Source of the DNA: Chroococcopsis sp964623815
GTDB taxonomy: Bacteria > Cyanobacteriota > Cyanobacteriia > Cyanobacteriales > Microcystaceae
Direction: 5' to 3'
DNA: 64,000 nt
NCBI GenBank assembly: GCA_964623815.1
Contig: CAZUVR010000009.1
Location: 39,514-103,513, forward strand
Part shown: positions 54,529-63,419 of the stretch, one piece after another
Position numbering within the stretch: the stretch's first letter is position 1
Layout of the letters: every line of letters starts with the position of its first letter
Notes under the pieces: generated by a model
The model's database searches: none
Told to the model about the DNA's origin: nothing
The model's input: the letters and a program-made list of their open reading frames with translations, nothing else
Translations under genes and position numbers: made by a program

Positions 54529-54570
54529 TGCTTGTTTGATGGATGAGGGACTTTGTACTAATCGCTTAAT

Positions 54571-54690
54571 GGGAAGGGAGTGGGGAGTGGGGAGTCGGGA
54601 GGACCGGAGTTGGGGCAGTAGAAGTAACCACCAATTCCTAATCCCTAATTCCTAACCACCAATTCCCAATTCCTAATTCCCAATTCCCAA
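54571..54690. repeat. Low-complexity intergenic repeat in the atpB-atpC spacer
   Basis: The plus strand reads GGGGAGTGGGGAGTCGGGAG, then a turn at GGCAGTAGAAGTAACC, then repeated CCAATTCCTAATTCC units. The same arrangement, reversed, occurs inside the MITE at 42531-42762, including a matching TTACTTCTATTACCCC turn. It is therefore a member of the same dispersed repeat group, here without the terminal inverted repeats. Confidence 0.6.
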
Positions 54691-54729
54691 GTTTTATAAG
54701 TGAGTTTGAGAATGGGAATTAGGTTTTAA

Positions 54730-56178
54730 TTAACCTTTTTTCAGTTTTTCGCCTTTGGCGATTACTTCGTCGATATTACCGACCATGTAGAAAGCTTGTT
54801 CTGGTAAGCTATCTAATTCACCGTTGAGGATCATCTTGAAGCCTTTGATAGTGTCTTCCAGGGTGACGTATTTGCCAGGGGAGCCTGTAAACACTTCAGC
54901 AACGAAGAAGGGCTGAGAGAGGAATCGCTCGATTTTACGGGCTCGGTCTACAACGATCCTATCTTCTTCGGATAGTTCGTCTAAACCGAGAATGGCGATA
55001 ATATCTTGTAACTCTTTGTAGCGCTGTAGGGTGGATTGAACGGCGCGGGCGATGTTGTAGTGGTCGGCACCTACAATATCAGCCTGTAACATGGTGCTGG
55101 TGGAACCGAGGGGATCAACCGCCGGATAAATACCTTTAGCCGCTAAACCACGAGACAGAACTGTAGTACCGTCTAAGTGAGCGAAGGTGGTAGCGGGAGC
55201 GGGGTCAGTTAAGTCGTCCGCAGGTACGTAAACCGCTTGAATCGAGGTGATAGAACCTTCTTTAGTGGAGGTAATGCGCTCTTGTAAGTCACCCACGTCA
55301 GTACCTAAGGTGGGCTGATAACCTACCGCCGAGGGCATACGTCCGAGTAATGCAGATACTTCTGAACCTGCTTGTACGAAACGGAAGATATTGTCGATGA
55401 ATAACAACACATCCTGTTTGTTCACGTCGCGGAAGTATTCAGCCATCGTTAAAGCCGATAAGCCGACGCGCATTCTCGCCCCGGGGGGTTCGTTCATCTG
55501 TCCGTAAACGAGAGCGATTTTGGATTCTTCCGGGTTGTCGGGGTTGATTACTTTGGATTCGATCATCTCATTGTAGAGGTCGTTTCCTTCACGGGTACGC
55601 TCGCCCACACCCCCGAAAACCGACACACCACCGTGTTGAATGGCGATGTTGTTGATCAATTCCATCATAATAACGGTTTTGCCTACGCCAGCACCGCCGA
55701 ATAAACCGATCTTACCGCCCTGACGATAGGGAGTGAGCAGGTCGATAACTTTAATACCGGTTTCAAATACTTTGGGTTTAACTTCGAGATCTACGAATTT
55801 AGGAGCGGATCGGTGAATGGGAGAGGTTTCGGTAACGTTAACCGGGCCTTTTTCGTCTACGGGTTCGCCTAAGACGTTGAATATTCTGCCCAGGGTACAC
55901 TTTCCTACAGGTACGCTGATGGGAGCGCCAGTATCGACGATGTCCATACCGCGCACCAGTCCATCGGTGCTGCTCATGGCAACGCCGCGCACCTGGTTAT
56001 CACCTAATAATTGCTGTACTTCACAGGTAACGGAGAGGTCTTGACCGGCGGAGTTTTTCGCTTTTACTGTCAAAGCATTATAAATACGGGGCAGTTTGCC
56101 GCTGGGGAATTCCGCGTCGATTACCGGCCCGATGATCTGGACGATTTTGCCTACGTTAGTGTCTGTTGTCGCTACCAT
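54730..56178 (-). CDS. atpB: ATP synthase beta subunit
   Basis: This 482-residue catalytic subunit of the thylakoid/plasma-membrane F1Fo ATP synthase has the P-loop GGAGVGKTVIMMELI, the Walker B region (DVLLFIDNIFRF) and the catalytic Glu of GERTREGNDLY. The DELSEED-like element reads LDELSEEDR. Usual length. It is first in the two-gene beta-epsilon operon. Confidence 0.98.
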   Translation of the reverse strand: MVATTDTNVGKIVQIIGPVIDAEFPSGKLPRIYNALTVKAKNSAGQDLSVTCEVQQLLGDNQVRGVAMSSTDGLVRGMDIVDTGAPISVPVGKCTLGRIFNVLGEPVDEKGPVNVTETSPIHRSAPKFVDLEVKPKVFETGIKVIDLLTPYRQGGKIGLFGGAGVGKTVIMMELINNIAIQHGGVSVFGGVGERTREGNDLYNEMIESKVINPDNPEESKIALVYGQMNEPPGARMRVGLSALTMAEYFRDVNKQDVLLFIDNIFRFVQAGSEVSALLGRMPSAVGYQPTLGTDVGDLQERITSTKEGSITSIQAVYVPADDLTDPAPATTFAHLDGTTVLSRGLAAKGIYPAVDPLGSTSTMLQADIVGADHYNIARAVQSTLQRYKELQDIIAILGLDELSEEDRIVVDRARKIERFLSQPFFVAEVFTGSPGKYVTLEDTIKGFKMILNGELDSLPEQAFYMVGNIDEVIAKGEKLKKG

Positions 56179-56320
56179 GCTTATCTTTACTCTGGAATTT
56201 AGCTTAGTAAATGGCTTAAGGGAAAGTCTTAAGTTTTTGTAAAATTTGCCAACTTTAGATTATCACCTAAGGTGCATCCTTGAAATATATTCTCGTTTTC
56301 TCAGGGGTCGAGAATTCATG

Positions 56321-56454
56321 TACAGCAATTTTCATCTCAAGGAAGTACAGGCAAGGGGGGTTAGGAATTAGGGATTAAAAATTAGTTTTTTACTCCAACT
56401 CCGGTCCTCCCAACTCCCGACTCCCCGTACCTCAAAGATACGAAAAGTGCTGTA
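56321..56454. mobile_element. 134-bp MITE-like element upstream of atpB
   Basis: The terminal inverted repeat TACAGCAATTTTCAT (left) matches TACAGCACTTTTCGT (reverse of the right end). The interior has GGTTAGGAATTAGGGATT and ACTCCAACTCCGG tracts like those of the other dispersed repeats here. It lies in the 325-base gap between the divergent atpB and thioredoxin-like genes; the remaining parts of the gap should hold their promoters. Confidence 0.6.
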
Positions 56455-56503
56455 AGGTGTAAATTATTAATAGGGCTTCTTCGGTAGAGGTAGAAACATT
56501 ACT

Positions 56504-57316
56504 ATGGGCGTTTCAATAGAGGTAACGAAGGAGAGTTTCGCTCTCGAGGTTCTGCAAAAATCCTACTTTAAAACGGTTCTAGTCGATTTTTACGCCGTAT
56601 GGTGTGGCCCATGTCAGTTGCTCAAGCCTCGTCTGGAAGCCATCACCGGCGAATATGATTTAGTTTTGGCTAAGGTAGATATTGATAAAAATCCCGAATT
56701 GGCCCATCAGTACGGCGTGGAAGGGGTGCCGGATGTGAGGATCGTCAGTAAGGGGGAAATCTTACCCGGTTTCGTCGGCGTTGTTTCCGATGCCGATTTA
56801 CACGACTTATTAAGACGCTTGAATTTGAAATCGAATATCGAAATCGTTTTAGAAGAAGTAGAAACGGCCAAAGCGGTGGGCGATTGGCAGAAAGTTAAGG
56901 GATTCTTCGATCGTCTTTTTGCCCAATACCCAGATGATCCCCGCGTCATCTGGTCGGCGGCTAATTTTTTACTGCGGTTAGGTAAGTTACCGGAAGCTTT
57001 AAAAATCTTGGGCACCCTACCGACGGACAATAAGGAATTCTCCTCGAAAGTTACGGGGTTAAAGACTCTCATCGCCTTAACAGATTCGGGGGGTAGCGAT
57101 GAATCTCTCGATTCTTTATTGGATGAGGGCGCTAAAAAAGCTTTACAAGAAGATTACCAGGAAGCTCTCAACTTATTTTTAGATGTTGTGCGGAAAGATA
57201 AAAGGTACCGTGAGGAAGCGGGACGGAAAGCGATGATAGGTGTATTCAACCTTCTAGGCTCGGCTCATCCCCTAACCAAACACTTTCAAGAGGAACTTAC
57301 ACTGATTTTATTCTAA
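56504..57316 (+). CDS. Thioredoxin-TPR protein, CnoX/YbbN-like
   Basis: This 270-residue protein has an N-terminal thioredoxin domain (about 1-105) with the active site WCGPC (Cys34, Cys37). A tetratricopeptide-like helical domain (about 120-270; EALKILGTLPTDNKEFSSK, DYQEALNLFLDVVRKDKRYRE) follows. This is the layout of CnoX (YbbN), a chaperedoxin that holds unfolding proteins and passes them to GroEL or DnaK. Unlike E. coli CnoX it keeps both cysteines, as in many other bacteria, so reductase activity is possible. Confidence 0.87.
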   Translation: MGVSIEVTKESFALEVLQKSYFKTVLVDFYAVWCGPCQLLKPRLEAITGEYDLVLAKVDIDKNPELAHQYGVEGVPDVRIVSKGEILPGFVGVVSDADLHDLLRRLNLKSNIEIVLEEVETAKAVGDWQKVKGFFDRLFAQYPDDPRVIWSAANFLLRLGKLPEALKILGTLPTDNKEFSSKVTGLKTLIALTDSGGSDESLDSLLDEGAKKALQEDYQEALNLFLDVVRKDKRYREEAGRKAMIGVFNLLGSAHPLTKHFQEELTLILF

Positions 57317-57424
57317 AGTTAGTTTTTTTCTAATCGAAAAGTTAGCTAGTTTGTGTTATATAATCTATCTCTTGAAAGATTATTAACAAAGTTATCTCTG
57401 TTAAATATATTATATTTGCTAGAC

Positions 57425-60400
57425 ATGAATATCCTTAAAACCAATAATTTATTATTACAAGATCAAGGAATACAAATTATTAATTTAGAAGACAATTCTC
57501 TTTATAAAAAAAGACTGGATCTAAATTCAAATCTAAAAATTTATCCCCGCAAATTTAATAATACAAATACGAATAATAATTACAAAATAAATAATTTGAC
57601 AACTTCTACAAACAGCGCGTTAATTAGTAATTTATCCTCCCCCGTCATCAATGCTAAATCTAATCGCATAGCGGTAAATTCTATTACGCAATCACAAATT
57701 AATGCTTTACTATCGGGTAATGTTTGGAACGTTCCCACTTCAAGAATAATCACCTATAGTTTCTACTCCAATAATGTCTGGTCGGGTTTGTATAACGGAG
57801 TGCAAACCGATGTTAGAGAAGTGAGTGAAGCCGTAAAAAATAACGTCCGGCAAATTCTCAACTGGTTGGAAACCGTTATAAACATCGATTTTCAAGAAGT
57901 ATGGGAAACTTCTCGAACCGCGCCGGTGGGAACGATCAGATATATGCTATCCGGTAGTTTCAGCGATGGCTACGCCGCCTCTGAATATCCAGGTACTACT
58001 AACACGGCGGGAGACATTTATCTAAATCCAGGCTTTCAAAATACGGATGATACTAGCGGATTTGAAAGGGGCGCAGGTAGTGGTGGCTATTTAACCTTGA
58101 TTCATGAAACCCTTCACGCTCTGGGGTTGAAACATCCCCACGAAACGGAGCCGAGCTCGACGACAATCTTACCGGTGGTGGACGATAATATCTCTAATAC
58201 GGTTATGAGTTATCGCCTTATAGGGCAGAGGTCGGGGACGGCGATGGGTTATGATATAGCCGCCTTACAGCAATTATACGGAGCGAAAGCGAAGGAGGCT
58301 GGAGACACGGTATATTTATTCAGCGATCGTATAGATCAATTCTCGGTTAACGGGATCTCTCCCTTGGAATCGGAGGTAAAAACTAAACAGACTATATGGG
58401 ATAGCGGTGGCAGTGACACGTTAAATTTTTTTAATTTAGCCCCCGACAGTAGTGGTTATCGTCTGGATATGAAAGCAGGGGGATGGTTAACCTCTAATGC
58501 TGCCTACAGACCTTTGGATACAGTTTTTGACCGTTTCGTAACCAGAACGAATATAACCAGTACTTACTTCGATTGGGGAACGGCGATCGCCCCCGCCGTC
58601 AACCTGGAGAATGTCGTCAACTCTAGCAGTAGCGATACTATTTATGCTAATGAAGGGGCTAACCTATTTCTGGGTTATGTGAGCGGCCGGGCAGTAGGTA
58701 ACGATGTCCTCTGGGATACAGATGCTAACGACAGATTAGCTTTATCTGGTTATCGCTTCGCCGATGTTACCCAGACTCAAGTGGGTAATGATCTGGTATT
58801 GAGACTGGGTAACAACGGTTCCGTAACGGTAAAAAATTACTTCACCGGCCCCCAATTAAATATAGTCTACTCGGATAGTAATACTGTACCTTTAGTGAGT
58901 GTGGCGGCAACCACCAGCACAATAACAGAAAATGGTAATACGAATCTCGTTTACACCGTAACTCGTACAGGGCCTAATAATAATCCTCTGAGCGTTAATT
59001 TTAACCTGAGGGGAACAGCAGATGTAGGTACCGACTACAGCGTTCGCGGGGCTAACCTGACGGGCAATACTGGCGTGATCACCTTCGCTCCTGGGTCATC
59101 TACGGCTAATATAACGGTTACAGCAATTAACGACGGAAACATCGAACCCGATGAAAGCATTATTCTATCTCTCAGTTCTTCGAGCAATTATCTAATCGAT
59201 GTTCCAGTAGCCACGGGAACTATTTTAGACGATGACGCTTTCAGGAATAGAACTCCGATTCAATTTCCCGCCAACAAACCGACTAATCCCTATCCGTCTT
59301 CTATTAGAGTATCGGGGTTGACGGGTGTAATCAGTAATCTCACCGTCACTTTAGAAGGATTGAGCCACACCTGGCCCGACGATCTGGATATTTTACTGGT
59401 GGGGCCGAACGGACAGAAAAGCTTGTTAATGTCCGATGCAGGGGGCACATCTAGTCTGAGCGGTATTAATATAACTTTTGATGGCAATGCCAGTAACACC
59501 ATTCCCAATGAGACATCTATCTCATCCGGCGTTTACCGTCCCACTGATTATGAAGCGGACGATATATTGGATAGCCCAGCACCTCGGGGGCCTTATGAAA
59601 CGATTTTAGGCTTATTCCAAGGAATCAGCCCCAATGGTAACTGGCAATTATTTGTCTTCGACGAATCGAAGGGAACAAATAGCGGTCTTATAAAAGGAGG
59701 TTGGAGACTGGACTTTAGCACTACCGATCAACCACCCCTGCCCTTTATCTCCCTCTCCCTATCGCCGACGACAGTGGACGAAGACGGGCCTGATATGCTG
59801 GTTTACACGCTGACGCGCAGCGGCTCCCTCACCAATAGTTTAACGGTCAACTATTCTCTGGCTGGAACCGCTACAGCAGGTACTGATTACACCGGGAGCG
59901 GGACGAGCGTTACTTTCGCACCCGGTGCCTCTACCGCAACCGTTACCCTGATTCCCGTCGCCGATGACTCGCTAGAAGCCGATGAGACTGTAGTTTTAAG
60001 CCTATCTCCAGGTACGAATTACACCCTCGCCACTTCCAATTCCGCCACCGGCACGATCGCCAATGATGATCAAGCCATAGATTTTCCCATCGTCAACGTC
60101 ACCCTATCGCCAAACCGCGTAACAGAAGACGGAAATATCAATCTGGTGTACACCCTGACCCGTACCGGATCGCTAACCAACGCCCTCGCCGTAAACTTTT
60201 CTTTCGGCGGCAACGCGTCGGCAGGTACTGATTACACCAGATCGGGCGGAAACATCAGCAACAATAACGGTAATATCACCTTCGCCGTCGGTTCGAGTAC
60301 CGCTACCATAACCATCGATCCCATCGCTGATACCACGATCGAAGGGGACGAAGTAATCATTTTAACCTTATCTTCTGGCGCAGGCTATAGTGTCGGCACT

Positions 60401-62263
60401 TCCAATTCCGCCACCGGCACGATCGCTAACGATGATCTCACGCCCACTCTACCCACCATTAGCGTCGCTCTATCGCCAAACCGGGTGACAGAGGATGGGA
60501 CGACTAATCTGGTGTACACCCTGACGCGCACCGGTTCGCTGACTAACGCTTTAACGGTTAACTATTCTCTGGCTGGAACCGCTACAGCAGGCACTGACTA
60601 TACAGGGGGAGGCACGAGCGTCACTTTCGCCCCCGGAGCCGCTACCGCTACTGTTACCATCGATCCGACTCCAGATACAACGGTAGAACCCGATGAGACG
60701 GTACTGTTAACTCTAAGAAACGGTACTGGCTACGGCATCGGCACCGCTAATTCAACTACCGGTACGATCGCTAACGATGATCTCACGCCCACTCTACCCA
60801 CCATTAGCGTCGCTCTATCGCCAAACCGGGTGACAGAGGATGGGACGACTAATCTGGTGTACACCCTGACGCGCACCGGTTCGCTGACTAACGCTTTAAC
60901 GGTTAACTATTCTCTGGCTGGAACCGCTACAGCAGGCACTGACTATACAGGGGGAGGCACGAGCGTCACTTTCGCCCCCGGAGCCGCTACCGCTACTGTT
61001 ACCATCGATCCGACTCCAGATACGACGGTAGAAGCCGATGAGACGGTAATTTTAACTCTAACCAACAGTACGGGTTACAGCGTCAGAAATACTAATTCCG
61101 CCACCGGCACGATCGCTAACGATGATCTCACGCCCACTCTACCCACCATTAGCGTCGCTCTATCGCCAAACCGGGTGACAGAGGATGGGACGACTAATCT
61201 GGTGTACACCCTGACGCGCACCGGTTCGCTGACTAACGCTTTAACGGTTAACTATTCTCTGGCTGGAACCGCTACAGCAGGCACTGACTATACAGGGGGA
61301 GGCACGAGCGTCACTTTCGCCCCCGGAGCCGCTACCGCTACTGTTACCATCGATCCGACTCCAGATACAACGGTAGAACCCGATGAGACGGTAGTGTTAA
61401 CTCTAACCAACAGTACTGGCTACGGCATCGGCACCGCTAATTCAACTACCGGTACGATCGCCAACGATGATGGCGCTTCCACTCTCCCCATGATAGAAAT
61501 CTCACCTTCTCGCATGAGCATAGCTGAAAACGGTAATCTCAATTCAGGTTATATTTTTAAACGCAGTGGGAGCTTAACGGATTCCCTTCAGGTTAATTTT
61601 AGCCTCGGAGGTACGGCTACTCTCGGTCAAGATTACAGACCCATATTTAGGAATCAAGTACTTGAAGCTAACTCATTTATCACTTTCGCTCCAGGTTCAT
61701 TCTCTGTTTCTTTCGCCATCGTTCCGACTCCTGATACTAATGTAGAGCTTGATAAAACCGTCATTCTCAACATTACCCCTTCCGATAACTATGCCATCGC
61801 CACAACCACGCCAGCTACCGTCACTATTACCAATGATGATGGCGATGACGCGGATAATTTGTTAACGGGAGGCTTGAGTAATGATAATCTTGGCGGACTG
61901 GGGGGTAGTGATACTTTAAATGGCTCGCTCGGGACGGATACCCTCACCGGCGGCAGCGGAACCGATTATTTTGTTTTCAATTCTTTTAATCAGGGGAGGA
62001 AGTTGATCACGGATTTCAATCCCACAGAAGATATTATTCAATTGTCTGGTGCTGGATTCCCTAATCTATCTCTTAGTAGTAATTCTTTTGTCTTCGGCGC
62101 GGGGGTTAATGTTCCTACGAATTCCACTCACAGGCTCATCTACAATACTGCTAATGGCAATTTGTTTTACGATCGTGATGGCAACGGCATCGCGTCTACA
62201 TTTCAGATAGCTACTTTGAGTAACAATCCAGTCCTATCAGTTAATAGCTTTTCCATCGTTTAA
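57425..62263 (+). CDS. Serralysin-like M10 metalloprotease with Calx-beta repeats, P-domain and RTX end
   Basis: This protein has 1612 residues from the ATG at 57425; an in-frame GTG lies 24 codons earlier. The metzincin site HETLHALGLKH (HExxHxxGxxH, near residue 227) is followed by a Met-turn (NTVMSYR), giving a Zn protease of the M10 serralysin type. One Calx-beta repeat (about 490-603) precedes a proprotein-convertase P-domain (about 607-769; LSHTWPDDLDILLVGPNGQ). Six more Calx-beta repeats (about 774-1474) follow, three of them near-identical. A short RTX block and the shared C-terminal module end the protein. It is probably exported by type I secretion and activated by Ca outside. It may process the RTX giants; that is inference. 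Confidence 0.88.
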   Translation: MNILKTNNLLLQDQGIQIINLEDNSLYKKRLDLNSNLKIYPRKFNNTNTNNNYKINNLTTSTNSALISNLSSPVINAKSNRIAVNSITQSQINALLSGNVWNVPTSRIITYSFYSNNVWSGLYNGVQTDVREVSEAVKNNVRQILNWLETVINIDFQEVWETSRTAPVGTIRYMLSGSFSDGYAASEYPGTTNTAGDIYLNPGFQNTDDTSGFERGAGSGGYLTLIHETLHALGLKHPHETEPSSTTILPVVDDNISNTVMSYRLIGQRSGTAMGYDIAALQQLYGAKAKEAGDTVYLFSDRIDQFSVNGISPLESEVKTKQTIWDSGGSDTLNFFNLAPDSSGYRLDMKAGGWLTSNAAYRPLDTVFDRFVTRTNITSTYFDWGTAIAPAVNLENVVNSSSSDTIYANEGANLFLGYVSGRAVGNDVLWDTDANDRLALSGYRFADVTQTQVGNDLVLRLGNNGSVTVKNYFTGPQLNIVYSDSNTVPLVSVAATTSTITENGNTNLVYTVTRTGPNNNPLSVNFNLRGTADVGTDYSVRGANLTGNTGVITFAPGSSTANITVTAINDGNIEPDESIILSLSSSSNYLIDVPVATGTILDDDAFRNRTPIQFPANKPTNPYPSSIRVSGLTGVISNLTVTLEGLSHTWPDDLDILLVGPNGQKSLLMSDAGGTSSLSGINITFDGNASNTIPNETSISSGVYRPTDYEADDILDSPAPRGPYETILGLFQGISPNGNWQLFVFDESKGTNSGLIKGGWRLDFSTTDQPPLPFISLSLSPTTVDEDGPDMLVYTLTRSGSLTNSLTVNYSLAGTATAGTDYTGSGTSVTFAPGASTATVTLIPVADDSLEADETVVLSLSPGTNYTLATSNSATGTIANDDQAIDFPIVNVTLSPNRVTEDGNINLVYTLTRTGSLTNALAVNFSFGGNASAGTDYTRSGGNISNNNGNITFAVGSSTATITIDPIADTTIEGDEVIILTLSSGAGYSVGTSNSATGTIANDDLTPTLPTISVALSPNRVTEDGTTNLVYTLTRTGSLTNALTVNYSLAGTATAGTDYTGGGTSVTFAPGAATATVTIDPTPDTTVEPDETVLLTLRNGTGYGIGTANSTTGTIANDDLTPTLPTISVALSPNRVTEDGTTNLVYTLTRTGSLTNALTVNYSLAGTATAGTDYTGGGTSVTFAPGAATATVTIDPTPDTTVEADETVILTLTNSTGYSVRNTNSATGTIANDDLTPTLPTISVALSPNRVTEDGTTNLVYTLTRTGSLTNALTVNYSLAGTATAGTDYTGGGTSVTFAPGAATATVTIDPTPDTTVEPDETVVLTLTNSTGYGIGTANSTTGTIANDDGASTLPMIEISPSRMSIAENGNLNSGYIFKRSGSLTDSLQVNFSLGGTATLGQDYRPIFRNQVLEANSFITFAPGSFSVSFAIVPTPDTNVELDKTVILNITPSDNYAIATTTPATVTITNDDGDDADNLLTGGLSNDNLGGLGGSDTLNGSLGTDTLTGGSGTDYFVFNSFNQGRKLITDFNPTEDIIQLSGAGFPNLSLSSNSFVFGAGVNVPTNSTHRLIYNTANGNLFYDRDGNGIASTFQIATLSNNPVLSVNSFSIV
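60431..61465. repeat. Three near-identical 345-bp tandem repeats (Calx-beta units)
   Basis: Three direct repeats of exactly 345 bp (115 codons) start at 60431, 60776 and 61121. Roughly the first two thirds of each unit look identical at the base level, while the last third varies. This suggests recent duplication or gene conversion inside the protease gene, with unit number likely to vary among strains. Confidence 0.9.
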
Positions 62264-62350
62264 TCTTGGGAAAAGATCATCGGTGCTAGGAGGTGACAAC
62301 CCCCAGCAAAATTCGCTATCTTGGTTAGGAGATGTCCTGATATAGCGATC

Positions 62351-62614
62351 GTGAGCGGTAAACATTCCACAGAAACCACAGCATACGTGCGCGTCATTAA
62401 ACTTTCCTGGCAGGTTGGCAAACTCGAGGGTGAGGTGAGAACAGATCACTATCAATGGCGTTTTCTCTGGCATTTCCGCCAAGGTAAGTTATCGGTCGAA
62501 CCTTCACTTGGTAGGGCTTTAATTTTTGAACCTCTGGGGAGATTCTTAGAGCGTTACGATTATCAGCTAGAACCAGGGGGCGATTATGAGTTTACCGTGC
62601 GGGCCAAGCTCTAA
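62351..62614 (+). CDS. DUF3146 family protein
   Basis: This 87-residue protein is counted from the GTG at 62351; a TTG at 62321 is in frame but extends the protein beyond the family start. The sequence (TTAYVRVIKLSWQVGKLEGEV, YQWRFLWHFRQGKLSVEPSLG, DYQLEPGGDYEFTVRAKL) matches a small cyanobacterial family I recall as DUF3146, of unknown function. It is cytosolic and beta-rich. It lies between the protease and rpsD, same strand as both. Confidence 0.75.
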   Translation: MSGKHSTETTAYVRVIKLSWQVGKLEGEVRTDHYQWRFLWHFRQGKLSVEPSLGRALIFEPLGRFLERYDYQLEPGGDYEFTVRAKL

Positions 62615-62625
62615 GATTTGATCTG

Positions 62626-62653
62626 TTCAAAATCTCTCCTTTAGCTGTATAAT
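62626..62653 (+). promoter_or_regulatory. Promoter of rpsD
   Basis: TTCAAA and TATAAT are separated by 16 bases, a good sigma-70-type match, about 45 bases before the rpsD start. An AGGAG sequence lies in the leader but sits somewhat far (12 bases) from the ATG. Confidence 0.5.
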
Positions 62654-62695
62654 TGTACTTTTGGGATAAAATTTCACAGGAGCAATTATTAGACT

Positions 62696-63304
62696 ATGGC
62701 TCGTTACAGAGGTCCAAGATTACGCATCGTCCGCAGATTGGGAGAGTTACCGGGTTTAACTCGTAAAAACCCACGTCGCGCTTATCAACCGGGACAACAC
62801 GGCCAGGCACGTAAAAAACGTTCGGAATACGCTATCCGTCTGGAAGAAAAACAAAAACTGCGCTTCAACTACGGTGTTAGCGAGAAACAATTAATCGGTT
62901 ATGTACGCAAAGCCCGCCGCGCCACTGGTTCCACCGGTCAAGCCCTACTACAATTATTAGAAATGCGTCTGGATAACACCGTCTTCCGTCTGGGTATGGC
63001 TGGTACTATTTCTGGAGCAAGACAGTTAGTAAATCACGGTCACGTTACCGTAAACGGTAGAGTTGTAGATATTCCTAGTTATCAGTGTCGTCCCGGTGAT
63101 GTCATCGGTGTTAAAGACAAAGATCGTTCTCGTGATTTGGTAAAGAGAAATATGGAGTATCCTGGTCTTGCTAACCTACCGAGTCATTTAGAGTTTGATA
63201 AAAATTCTCTCGTGGGTAAAGTTAACGGTGTGGTTGAGCGCGAATGGATAGCTTTAACTATTAATGAATTATTAGTTGTTGAGTATTACTCTCGAAAAGT
63301 TTAA
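62696..63304 (+). CDS. rpsD: 30S ribosomal protein S4
   Basis: This 202-residue primary 16S rRNA-binding protein of the small subunit is full length. The start MARYRGPRLRIVRRLGELPGLT and the S4 RNA-binding domain (about 90-155; LEMRLDNTVFRLGMAGTISGARQLVNHGHVTVNG) are intact. It is monocistronic in this window, with its own promoter and a downstream hairpin. Confidence 0.97.
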   Translation: MARYRGPRLRIVRRLGELPGLTRKNPRRAYQPGQHGQARKKRSEYAIRLEEKQKLRFNYGVSEKQLIGYVRKARRATGSTGQALLQLLEMRLDNTVFRLGMAGTISGARQLVNHGHVTVNGRVVDIPSYQCRPGDVIGVKDKDRSRDLVKRNMEYPGLANLPSHLEFDKNSLVGKVNGVVEREWIALTINELLVVEYYSRKV

Positions 63305-63315
63305 ATCGTCAAGGG

Positions 63316-63360
63316 GGCGAAGTATTGGCAATCAAAGTATTTTTATCTTGTTACTTCGCC
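63316..63360 (+). terminator. Probable rpsD terminator
   Basis: GGCGAAGTA and TACTTCGCC form a perfect 9-bp stem around a 27-base loop, starting 12 bases after the rpsD stop. Downstream sequence is T-rich (ATTTTTTTAG). Confidence 0.55.
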
Positions 63361-63419
63361 TTATCCATTTTTTTAGTCCAAGAGGTTAGAGATTAGAAAA
63401 CAATTTAACAGAATTTGAT

